This document shows positions 1-7,300 of a stretch of DNA of 13,756 nucleotides, piece by piece. The number at the start of each line of letters is the position of its first letter. Within the stretch, counting starts at the first letter, position 1. Under the pieces are notes generated by a model. It made no database searches. It was given only the letters and a program-made list of their open reading frames with translations, and had not been told where the DNA came from. Source of the stretch: Chloroflexota bacterium (GTDB taxonomy: Bacteria; Chloroflexota; UBA6077; CF-72); NCBI GenBank assembly GCA_019247135.1, contig JAFAPL010000355.1, positions 1 to 13,756 on the forward strand, written 5' to 3'. Position numbers and translations under genes: made by a program.

Positions 1-1107
1 ACACAGCACCGTGTTGGCGCCAGTGTTGTAGCTGGTCTCCAGGATCATGGTGCCGGTCGCGCTCAACGGCGGGGAGGTGAGTGCGGCCAACTCGAGCTGG
101 CTGTCGTAGGTGCCCGGGGCGGGCAGGTTGGCGGTCGCATTCGGGCGGTCTGCCTCGGCGGCGACCGTGACACCGGCGCGGCCGAGCGCTTCGATGAACA
201 GGGTGCGCGCCCAGGAGGCCGGGTCGGGCACGCGGTAGATGGTCAGGCGTGGCCCGGCATCTGCCCCGATCGTGCCAGACACGAGCAGCAATTGCGGATC
301 GGCCGGGTCAGCAGTAACGGTGAGCTTGACGTCCGAGCCGGCTTGGGTCATCACGTTCGACTGGACCCCGTACGCTGACGTGGACGGCCTCGCCGTGACC
401 GATGCGGTGGCGCCTACGGCGGCCGGGGTGACGGTGAGGTCGAGCAGGTTGTCGTTGACGAAGATGGGCGGCACCGGCCCCTCATGACTGGTCTGGGTCT
501 GCCACAGCCGGTCGTCGATGAGCACGTCGCCCTGGACCTGGGTGACGCCTTTGCTGGCGACCTGCGCAGCCAGGCTGTCCAGCCCGGCCAGGGGGTCGCC
601 CGGCGGCAGGACCGCGTTCGGGGCGATGTCACCGTAGACGTGGTCGATGGCAGTGGCGGTGAACGACTGGTCGACCTGGCCCTGCATGGCACCGCGGCCG
701 CCCAGCGTCAGGTCGCCCGAGGCGACCAGCACCAGGTTGCCGTTGACCACCCCGTCCTGGACGGGACTGGTGCTGTAGACCGGCGTGGTCGTTCGAGAGT
801 CGGGGCCGAGGATGGCGTAGGCGGAGGCGATGGTGAAGTTCTTGGCGGTCGAGCCGGTGAAGACCAGTTCGTGCGGTCGATTCGCCAGCAGCACCTCGCC
901 CGTCTTGAGGTCGGCAACCTCGTACAGCCAACGAGCGGTGGCGTAGGCCTCCTTGTCCATCACCTTTTGCGCCCCCACAGGAACGCTGCCCACCGGAGCG
1001 GAAGGTTCCGCGTGCATCGCGCCGGGTGCCATGACTACCAACGCCAGGGCCGTCGCGGACGCACTGATCGCGACCTGCTGGCGCCCCAGAATCCGCCGCA
1101 TGTTCAT
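1..1107 (-). CDS. dacB: D-alanyl-D-alanine carboxypeptidase/endopeptidase, PBP4 (S13) family, 3' part off window
   Basis: This is a partial gene: 369 codons are visible and the frame is still open at base 1. Members of this family cut the terminal D-Ala or the cross-links of peptidoglycan outside the cytoplasmic membrane. Seen: an N-terminal signal peptide (basic MNMRRILGRQ, hydrophobic stretch about residues 12-30, likely cut near AMHA). The nucleophile motif SxxK is S86-T-A-K89, in the family-typical setting GSTAKNFTIASAYAILGPD. It is followed by the strand NLVLVASGDLTLGG, which matches the GSGDP region of PBP4 proteins. The second motif SxN is S359-Y-N361, eleven residues from the window edge. 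The third motif (KTG) would lie outside. The ATG at 1107 is chosen because AAGGGAG sits 6 bases upstream; a second ATG at 1101 is less well spaced. The gene is divergent from the regulator at 1282. The family call is firm; the exact substrate preference is unknown. Confidence 0.88.
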   Translation of the reverse strand, partial: MNMRRILGRQQVAISASATALALVVMAPGAMHAEPSAPVGSVPVGAQKVMDKEAYATARWLYEVADLKTGEVLLANRPHELVFTGSTAKNFTIASAYAILGPDSRTTTPVYSTSPVQDGVVNGNLVLVASGDLTLGGRGAMQGQVDQSFTATAIDHVYGDIAPNAVLPPGDPLAGLDSLAAQVASKGVTQVQGDVLIDDRLWQTQTSHEGPVPPIFVNDNLLDLTVTPAAVGATASVTARPSTSAYGVQSNVMTQAGSDVKLTVTADPADPQLLLVSGTIGADAGPRLTIYRVPDPASWARTLFIEALGRAGVTVAAEADRPNATANLPAPGTYDSQLELAALTSPPLSATGTMILETSYNTGANTVLC

Positions 1108-1113
1108 TGGCTG

Positions 1114-1120
1114 CTCCCTT
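1114..1120 (-). promoter_or_regulatory. Ribosome binding site of the PBP4-type gene
   Basis: On the minus strand AAGGGAG lies 6 bases before the ATG at 1107. It favours that start over the in-frame ATG two codons later. Confidence 0.7.
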
Positions 1121-1199
1121 GTCTGTCGAACCGAAGCATCGTTTGCTCAGCATGACAGGCGCCCGGTGAGGCCGACAGCGTCACTGGCGTAACACAACC

Positions 1200-1228
1200 C
1201 GGACACTTGGCGGCAGTTGAGCTATGCT
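1200..1228 (+). promoter_or_regulatory. Possible sigma70-type promoter for the regulator gene
   Basis: CGGACA (1200-1205) and TATGCT (1223-1228) are separated by 17 bases and each match four of six consensus positions. Transcription would start near 1235, giving a leader of about 47 bases before the GTG at 1282. The match is weak in a GC-rich genome whose promoter consensus is unknown. The rest of the 174-base divergent region (1108-1281) shows no convincing minus-strand promoter or long inverted repeat. Confidence 0.25.
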
Positions 1229-1281
1229 GGGGCCGCGAGCGCGTCTCGGAGGTGGCGAGGCGCTGACCCAACCTCCAGACC

Positions 1282-3903
1282 GTGGCCACGCGCGATCAAT
1301 CCTCCGTCTTCGGCGCCCAACTCCGCGCACTCCGTCTCAGATCGGGGCTGAGCCAGGAGGCCCTGGCCGAGCGGGCCGGGCTGGGCACGGCCGCCGTGGC
1401 GGCGCTGGAGCGCGGTAGCCGCCGCTCACCGTATCCCGCCACGCTGGGCGCGCTGGCCGAGGCGCTCGGGCTCTCGCCCGAGGAGCGGAGCAGCTTAGTG
1501 GCCGCGGCGCGGCGGCCGATACTCGCCCAGGCAACTGCTGCATCGATCAAGCAGCGGCGTTCGCGGCTGCGGGCGCCGCTTGTCCGGCTGGTGGGCCGTG
1601 AGGCGGACCTGGCCACCGCACGCGCTCTGCTCGACGCGCCTGACGCGCCGGCGCGCGTGTTGACGATCGTCGGTCCGGGCGGTGTCGGCAAGAGCGCACT
1701 TGGCCTCCAGGTGGCCAGCGAGCTGTGGCAGCGCTTCGACGCGGCGTGGCTGGTCGAGCTCGCCCCTATCACGGAGCCGGCGCTGGTGGCCGAAACGGTG
1801 GCGGCGGCACTCGGTGTGCCGGACCATCCCAATCATTCAGCCCTCGACCGGCTGAGTCTTTTCCTCGAGTACACCCGCGGGCTGCTCGTGCTCGACAACT
1901 GCGAGCACGTGCTCGAGGCCTGCGGGCAGCTGGCCACGCGCCTGCTGCCTGAGTGCCCGAAGCTGCGCATCCTCGCCACCAGCCGCGAGCCGCTGCAGGT
2001 GCCGGGCGAGCGCGTCCTGCGGCTGGCGGCGTTGGCCGCGCCTGAGCCGCACGACGTCCTGACGGTGGATCAGCTGTGCGAGTACGCGGCGGTCCGGTTG
2101 TTCCTGGAGCGCGTCCACCTGTTCGCCCCGACGTTCCAGCTCACGCGGCGCAACGCGGACGCGGTCGCCCAGGTGTGCGCCCGGCTGGAGGGCATCCCGC
2201 TGGCGCTGGAGCTAGCCGCGGCCCGGCTCCAGGTGCTGTCGCTCGACCAGCTGGTGGCGCGGCTTGATCGGGTGTTCGCCATCCTCGGCGGCGGCCATCG
2301 GTCGGCGCCCACCCGCCAGCAGACGATGCGTGCCACGCTGGACTGGAGTTACGGACTGCTGACCGAACCGGAGCAGGCCGTGTTTCGCCGCCTGGCGGTC
2401 GTCGCCGGCAGTTGCGAGCTGGAGGCCGCCGAGGCGATCTGCCAGGCGGATGAGGTCGCGGTAGCGGAGGTCCTCGACCTGCTCGCTCGGTTGGTGAACA
2501 AGTCGCTCGTGCTCGTCGACAGCGGCGGCGCGGCGGCGCGCTACCGACTGCTCGAGCCGGTGCGCCAGTATGCCGAGCAGCAGCTCGCCGCATCCGGCGA
2601 GGAGCAGCCCGCCCGCGCCCGGCACGCGGCCTGGTATCTCGGGCTGGCCGAGCGGGCGCGGCCGGAGCTGGCCGGCCCAGACCAGGTGGCCTGGCTCGAT
2701 CGTCTGCATCGCGAGCGGGATAACCTGCGCGCCGCCGTGCGCTGGCTACGCGAGCGGGACGATGGCGATGGCGAGCTGCGGCTGGTGACGGCGCTGGCGC
2801 GCTACTGGGAGGCGCGCGGGCAGCTGAACGAGGGGCGACGCGCCCTCGAAGCAGCCCTGGGCAGGTCACCGTCGAGCGACGTCCCGCCCTATCGTCGGCG
2901 CGACGCGCTGCAGGCGGCCGGCCAGCTCGCCCACTGGCAAGCCGACCTCGAGGCGGCGCAGGTGTTCCTCGAGGAGTGTTTGCGGCTCAGCCGCGAGCTC
3001 AACGACGACGCCGGTGTTGCCGAAGCGCTCACCTGGCTCGGCACCCTGGCTCGCCGGGCCGGCCGGTACGCGGAGTCGGCGGCGACGCTCGACGAGAGCA
3101 CGGCCGCGCAGCGCGCTCTCGGCAACAGTCACGGGCTGGCTCGGGCACTGCTCACCTCGGGCGTGACCGCCACGCACATGGGGGACCTGGCGCGCGCCCG
3201 TTCGCTGCTCGAGGAGAGCCGCACGCTGTTCGGCCAGTTGGGGGACGTGCGGTTTATCGCCATGACCAGCACCATGCTCGGCGAGTGCCTGGCGGCCACT
3301 GGGGACGTACCCGGTGGCTCGCTCCTGCTCGCCGAGAGCCTGGTCGGGCACCGCCGGGTGGGCAATCTCGGCTTCCTCCACTTTGGCCTCTTCGCGCTGG
3401 CGGAGGCCGCGGCCGCGCAGGCGCGTCCGGTGCGGGCGGCGCGGTTGCTGGGCGCCTCGGAAGCGGTGCGGGAGAGCGTCGGGGCGGCACACGCGCTGAT
3501 CAATCGCGAATCCCGCGACCGGCTCGTGGCGGCGGTGCTCGCACAGCTGGCCGAGGCCGAGTTCGACGCTGCCGTCGCCGCCGGGTACGGGCTAAGCGCC
3601 GACGAGGCGATCGACGAGGCGCTGGCCGACCTGCTGCCCGCCTCAGGCGAGCCGGGGACGACGGCCGCCGCCGCGGACAGCCGTCAGTTCACGCCGCGAG
3701 AACGCGAGGTCCTCGCGCTGCTGGTGCGCGGGTGCTCGGACCGGCAGATCGCCGAGGCGCTGTCGATCAGCGCGGCGACCGTGGGCGTGCACGTGCACCA
3801 CCTGCTGCGGAAGCTGGACCTGCACTCGCGCTGGCAGGTGGCCGATTGGGCGCGCAACCAGGGGTACAGAAACTCTGTAGGTCGACCGCCCGAGACGGTC
3901 TAA
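1282..3903 (+). CDS. XRE / NB-ARC-type NTPase / TPR / LuxR transcriptional regulator
   Basis: This is an 873-residue cytoplasmic STAND-type regulator. Such proteins use nucleotide binding and a repeat sensor to switch a DNA-binding domain on. Domains in order: XRE helix-turn-helix at about 9-66 (GLSQEALAERAGL, then VAALERG); P-loop GPGGVGKS at 131-138; Walker B-like LLVLDN at 201-206; the sensor strand LRILATSREPL at 228-238; the GIPLALELAA motif at 304-313; a winged-helix region at about 345-430; TPR-like helical pairs at about 535-725; and a LuxR/GerE-type HTH at about 802-860 (FTPREREVLALLVRG, QIAEALSISAATVGVHV). The start is GTG. The frame is closed by a TGA at 1264-1266, so little upstream extension is possible. 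No good ribosome binding site is seen. The DNA-binding domain at both ends is notable. It may control the divergent PBP4-type gene or the genes downstream; this is inferred from position only, and its ligand is unknown. Confidence 0.9.
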   Translation: MATRDQSSVFGAQLRALRLRSGLSQEALAERAGLGTAAVAALERGSRRSPYPATLGALAEALGLSPEERSSLVAAARRPILAQATAASIKQRRSRLRAPLVRLVGREADLATARALLDAPDAPARVLTIVGPGGVGKSALGLQVASELWQRFDAAWLVELAPITEPALVAETVAAALGVPDHPNHSALDRLSLFLEYTRGLLVLDNCEHVLEACGQLATRLLPECPKLRILATSREPLQVPGERVLRLAALAAPEPHDVLTVDQLCEYAAVRLFLERVHLFAPTFQLTRRNADAVAQVCARLEGIPLALELAAARLQVLSLDQLVARLDRVFAILGGGHRSAPTRQQTMRATLDWSYGLLTEPEQAVFRRLAVVAGSCELEAAEAICQADEVAVAEVLDLLARLVNKSLVLVDSGGAAARYRLLEPVRQYAEQQLAASGEEQPARARHAAWYLGLAERARPELAGPDQVAWLDRLHRERDNLRAAVRWLRERDDGDGELRLVTALARYWEARGQLNEGRRALEAALGRSPSSDVPPYRRRDALQAAGQLAHWQADLEAAQVFLEECLRLSRELNDDAGVAEALTWLGTLARRAGRYAESAATLDESTAAQRALGNSHGLARALLTSGVTATHMGDLARARSLLEESRTLFGQLGDVRFIAMTSTMLGECLAATGDVPGGSLLLAESLVGHRRVGNLGFLHFGLFALAEAAAAQARPVRAARLLGASEAVRESVGAAHALINRESRDRLVAAVLAQLAEAEFDAAVAAGYGLSADEAIDEALADLLPASGEPGTTAAAADSRQFTPREREVLALLVRGCSDRQIAEALSISAATVGVHVHHLLRKLDLHSRWQVADWARNQGYRNSVGRPPETV
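3865..3879. repeat. Short perfect dyad TACAGA-aac-TCTGTA
   Basis: Two 6-base arms in inverted orientation with a 3-base spacer lie within the last codons of the regulator gene, about 80 bases before the next start. The site is AT-richer than its surroundings. It could be an operator-like site for the downstream gene or chance. Confidence 0.3.
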
Positions 3904-3958
3904 AAAATACGCAGCCTCCGGATGGCAGGCGGATCATGCGGGCCGTAGGCTCGCAGCG

Positions 3959-4246
3959 ATGCACGCAACCCTGGGCCGCTATGACCGCGTGAGCGCGTCG
4001 TCGGATGAGGTCATCCGGGTCGGGCGGCAGCTGGCCGCGGTGCTGAGCCAGGCGCCCGGGTTCGTGTCCTACGCCCTGCTGGACATGGGTGATGGGGTGC
4101 TGACCACGGTGAGCATCTTCGAGACCGAGGCCGAACTGGAGGAGGCCGATCGGCTGACCGCCGCCTGGGTCGCGGCACACCCGACACCCCTCACGCCGCC
4201 CACGGAGGCGGTCAGCGGCGAGATCCTCGTCCAGAAGGGCATGTAG
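3959..4246 (+). CDS. Small ABM-like dimeric alpha/beta-barrel protein, hypothetical
   Basis: This is a 95-residue soluble protein without signal peptide or membrane segment. The layout fits the ferredoxin-like alpha/beta fold of the antibiotic-biosynthesis-monooxygenase-like superfamily: a first strand (MHATLGRYDRV), a helix (about 14-30), the hallmark APGFVSYALLDMGDGVLTTVSIFE (about 32-55, strand-strand), a second helix (ETEAELEEADRLTAAWVAAH, about 55-74) and a final strand (SGEILVQKG). Many small members of this superfamily have no known reaction, so no enzyme activity is assigned. It begins 55 bases after the regulator stop, in the same direction, so co-transcription is plausible. The ribosome binding site is weak (TAGG about 9 bases upstream). 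The fold call is from sequence pattern only; the gene itself looks real from its coherent, family-like product. Confidence 0.75.
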   Translation: MHATLGRYDRVSASSDEVIRVGRQLAAVLSQAPGFVSYALLDMGDGVLTTVSIFETEAELEEADRLTAAWVAAHPTPLTPPTEAVSGEILVQKGM

Positions 4247-4248
4247 CC

Positions 4249-4270
4249 AGTCGCACGCCAGTGTGCGGCT
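4249..4270 (+). terminator. Stem-loop between the small protein gene and the giant gene
   Basis: AGTCGCAC (4249-4256) and GTGCGGCT (4263-4270) pair over 8 bases with one G-U, around a 6-base loop, starting 3 bases after a stop codon. The following bases are only mildly T-rich (cctgttgctg), so this is a weak terminator or attenuator candidate. It suggests the giant gene may be a separate transcription unit. Confidence 0.35.
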
Positions 4271-4344
4271 CCTGTTGCTGTCGCACCGGCCCGATGGGTG
4301 CCAGGCTGGTCGGGTGACGGGAGCGCCGGTGCCACGGGCTTGCC

Positions 4345-4350
4345 GAGGAG
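4345..4350 (+). promoter_or_regulatory. Ribosome binding site GAGGAG that fixes the giant gene start
   Basis: GAGGAG lies 4 bases before the ATG at 4355. The in-frame GTG at 4298 has no such site, and using it would place 19 extra residues before the Tat signal, so 4355 is preferred. Confidence 0.65.
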
Positions 4351-4354
4351 ACGG

Positions 4355-7300
4355 ATGATCGAGGCACACGAGCCTCCGTTGGTCGGCTCCCCCATTACCC
4401 GACGTCGGTTGCTGCTGTTGACCACCGCCGCGGTCGGGAGCGGGTTGCTGGCCGCGACGCGCGGCCCGCGGGTGGTCTCGGCCGCGGAGGCCCTGCAGGC
4501 CGCCCTGGCGGAGTCCACGCCACCGGCGGCTCTGGCACCCCGCCGCACCCTGGCCGAGCAGCTCGCCCCGCACGTTACCGCGCTGCCGGCCCAGGCCGAG
4601 CCCCTGTTCGGGCCGCTGACCGATATCGCCGCCGGCTGGGACGGCACGCTGTGGGCGATCGACGCCGCCGGCGCGCCCTACCAGTACGACCAGGCGCAGC
4701 AGACCTGGCACTTCTTCGGCCGCCCAGTCGACGCGGTCGCAGCCGCGCCAGGCGCGGGCACGTCGCGCGCATTCGACGGTCGCCAGCGATTGTGGATGGC
4801 GCCCGTGCTCGCATCCGGTGCCACGGCTGCGCCGACCAGCACCGCCACCGCCTCACGCACGCCGGGCCGGACGGCTACCCCCACGCCCACGGCGACCAAC
4901 ACGCCAGCGCACACGACCTCGCCAACCGCGACGCCGCTTCCGACCAGCACCGCCACCAGCTCGGCCACCCGCACCAGCAGCCCGACCGCGTCGCCGCCTG
5001 CCACGCCGACGTCGACCGCGACGGTAGTCGACACCACTGACACCCCGACGGCGACGGCCACCCCTGCCGAGGCAGCCGCGGCGCCCGGCGGCGTGCTCGT
5101 GTTCCGAGGCCCGGAGGTGGCGCTGGTGAGCGGGGCCGTGGCGACCGACGCCCCGGACCACGCTAGCGCCGACGCGGCCTCGGTCGCCCCCCGGTTGATC
5201 GCCGACGCGTGGCCGCATCTGCCCGCGTCGTTCAAGCTCGGGGTCGACGGCGCGGCCACTGTCGACGGCGTGCTGTACCTGTTCAAGGCGGGCCGCTTCG
5301 TGCGCGCCGACGGCGCCCGAGCCCCGTTCATCCTGGCGGACCTGCCGAACTGGCCACAGGCCGGGCCATGGAACGACGGCCTGGCTGACCTCGCGCTGGC
5401 GGTCGACGGCCGCCACATCGGGCTGGTCAAGGGCGACCAGCTCGTGCTGGTCGACCCCGTCGCCGAGACGGCCGCCCCGCCGGTCCCGCTGGGCACCTTG
5501 TTCGGCGGCGACCTCCTGGCCCGCCTGCGGGGTGGCCAGCTGGACGCCGTGCTCTACGCCGGTCCGGACAAGCCGGCGACGGCCCTCGCCGGCGCGGCCG
5601 CGTTCCAGTACGCCGGTCCCGGCGCTCCGCGGCCAAGCACCACCAGCTACTTGCCCCAGGCCTTCTCCGGCTGGCCGGCTGGCTGGCACCCGATGCTGCA
5701 GCACGCGCCCAGCGGCCGCCTTGACGCGCTGTGGGCCGCCACCCGCGACGGCGCCGTCCTGCACCATGACGGCACCGACTGGGGTCAAACGACGGGTCGC
5801 GCGGCGTCGGTGGCCGCCGGCGCCGACGGCAGCGTCTTCGCGGTCGGCGCCGACACGAACCAGCACCAGTTGCTCCGCCTGGACGGCACCGACTGGACGC
5901 TCGTCGCGGAGGCATCCGCGCCGCTGGCCCAGGTCGCGGTCGGCGACACGAGCCGCGTCTGGGTCCGCGACAGCACCAACCTTGTCCTACGGCTGGACCA
6001 GTCGGACACCACGCACCCGCGACTGACCGATGAGCCGCTGGTCGGGCAGGCGACGCACATCGACGCCAATGCCGACGGCACGGTCTGGAGCTGCGGTCAG
6101 GACGGCAACGCCTTGCGCTTCATCTCCGAGTCGAGCGCACCGCCGCAAGCGATCGCGACCGGGGGCGTGACGAAGGTGGCCAGCACGAGCTTTGGCAGTG
6201 CCCACTTCCTGGTGCAGCAGGGTGGCGCCGTTCAGGTCTACCAGTACGACTCGCCCTATGTCTTCAAGACCTCGGGAACCTACCAGTCGGGCCGCGACGC
6301 CACCAGCATCGCCCAGGGCCTGGGGCTCGTCTTTCTGCTCGACGTGGATCGCGCCGGCCCGGCGTTTGCGATCGTCGCCCTCGACGCCCACACCGGGGAG
6401 GAAGTCAGTGTCTCGGCGAGTGAGAGCGGGCGAATATACACACCGCCCGTCTTCGATCCCATCCAGGAACTGGTGTACGTCGGGGTGGCACCGCTCGATC
6501 TCGCCGACCAGACGCGCGGCGAGCTGCGCGCGCTGAACGCACGCGATCTGGGCGACGTGGTGTGGACGTACCCGACGCCAGCCGGCATCGACGCGGCACC
6601 CGCCCTCTCAGGCGGGCAGCTGTGCTTCGGTGACCGCAGTGGAACGCTCCACATGCTCGACACGAGCGGGGCCGGCCGGCCACCGACGCTCCGCTGGCAG
6701 TGGCAACTGTACCCAGCGTCGCTCGATCAGGGCTATCGAGACGCCATGCCGACTCCGATCCTGGCCAATGGGTACGTGTACGCGGTCATGTGGAATGCGC
6801 AACTGAGCGGCACCGGCGGGGCCCAAGCAAACAATCTGTCCGTTGCGATCGCGAGGTGTACCGCCCTTGATGGCAGCAACCAGGTCCTGGCGGCTGTTGG
6901 CGCCGGCGATGAGGGCGCTGCCTGGGAGTTGCGAAGTAACCAGACGCCTGCGCTGGGCCAGGCGCGATTCGACGGCGCCAGCAAGGCGGCGCTCTTCATC
7001 CCGTTCAACGCTCACCTGTGGGTGTTCAATGTCGAGGACCTGACGGGCTACCTGTCGACGCTTCCCGTCGTCAACGTGTACGAGGCCGCTGCTCAGATCG
7101 TCAGCAGCCCGATGTTCAGTAGCGGTGCTAACGTGTGGTTCGGCGACCGCGACGGCAAGCTGTATGGGCTCGACGGGGACCTCAATCCCGTTCCGCATAC
7201 GCCGATCGCCGTCGGCCAAGGTGGAGGTGGCGCCTCACGCGGCCTGCTGACGAGGCCGGTCGAGTACCAGGGCTCGATCCTGTGCGCAGTCGCCGACGAG

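Noticed and set aside
484..1155. Plus-strand open frame opposite the PBP4-type gene
   Set aside because: The minus strand has the SxxK and SxN motifs and a signal peptide. The plus-strand product has no family features.
3884..3907. GACCG...CGGTC followed by TAAAAAA as a terminator after the regulator
   Set aside because: The arms are only 5 bases and the tract is A, not T, on the coding strand, so it is not a plus-strand terminator.
2976..3992. A 338-codon plus-strand frame overlapping the regulator
   Set aside because: It is an Arg/Gly-rich shifted reading of the TPR and LuxR regions, whose own frame carries clear motifs.
4819..5080. Repetitive accgcc-type DNA as a possible CRISPR or satellite array
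   Set aside because: The repeats are irregular, in frame and encode a Thr/Pro linker; there are no constant repeats or unique spacers.
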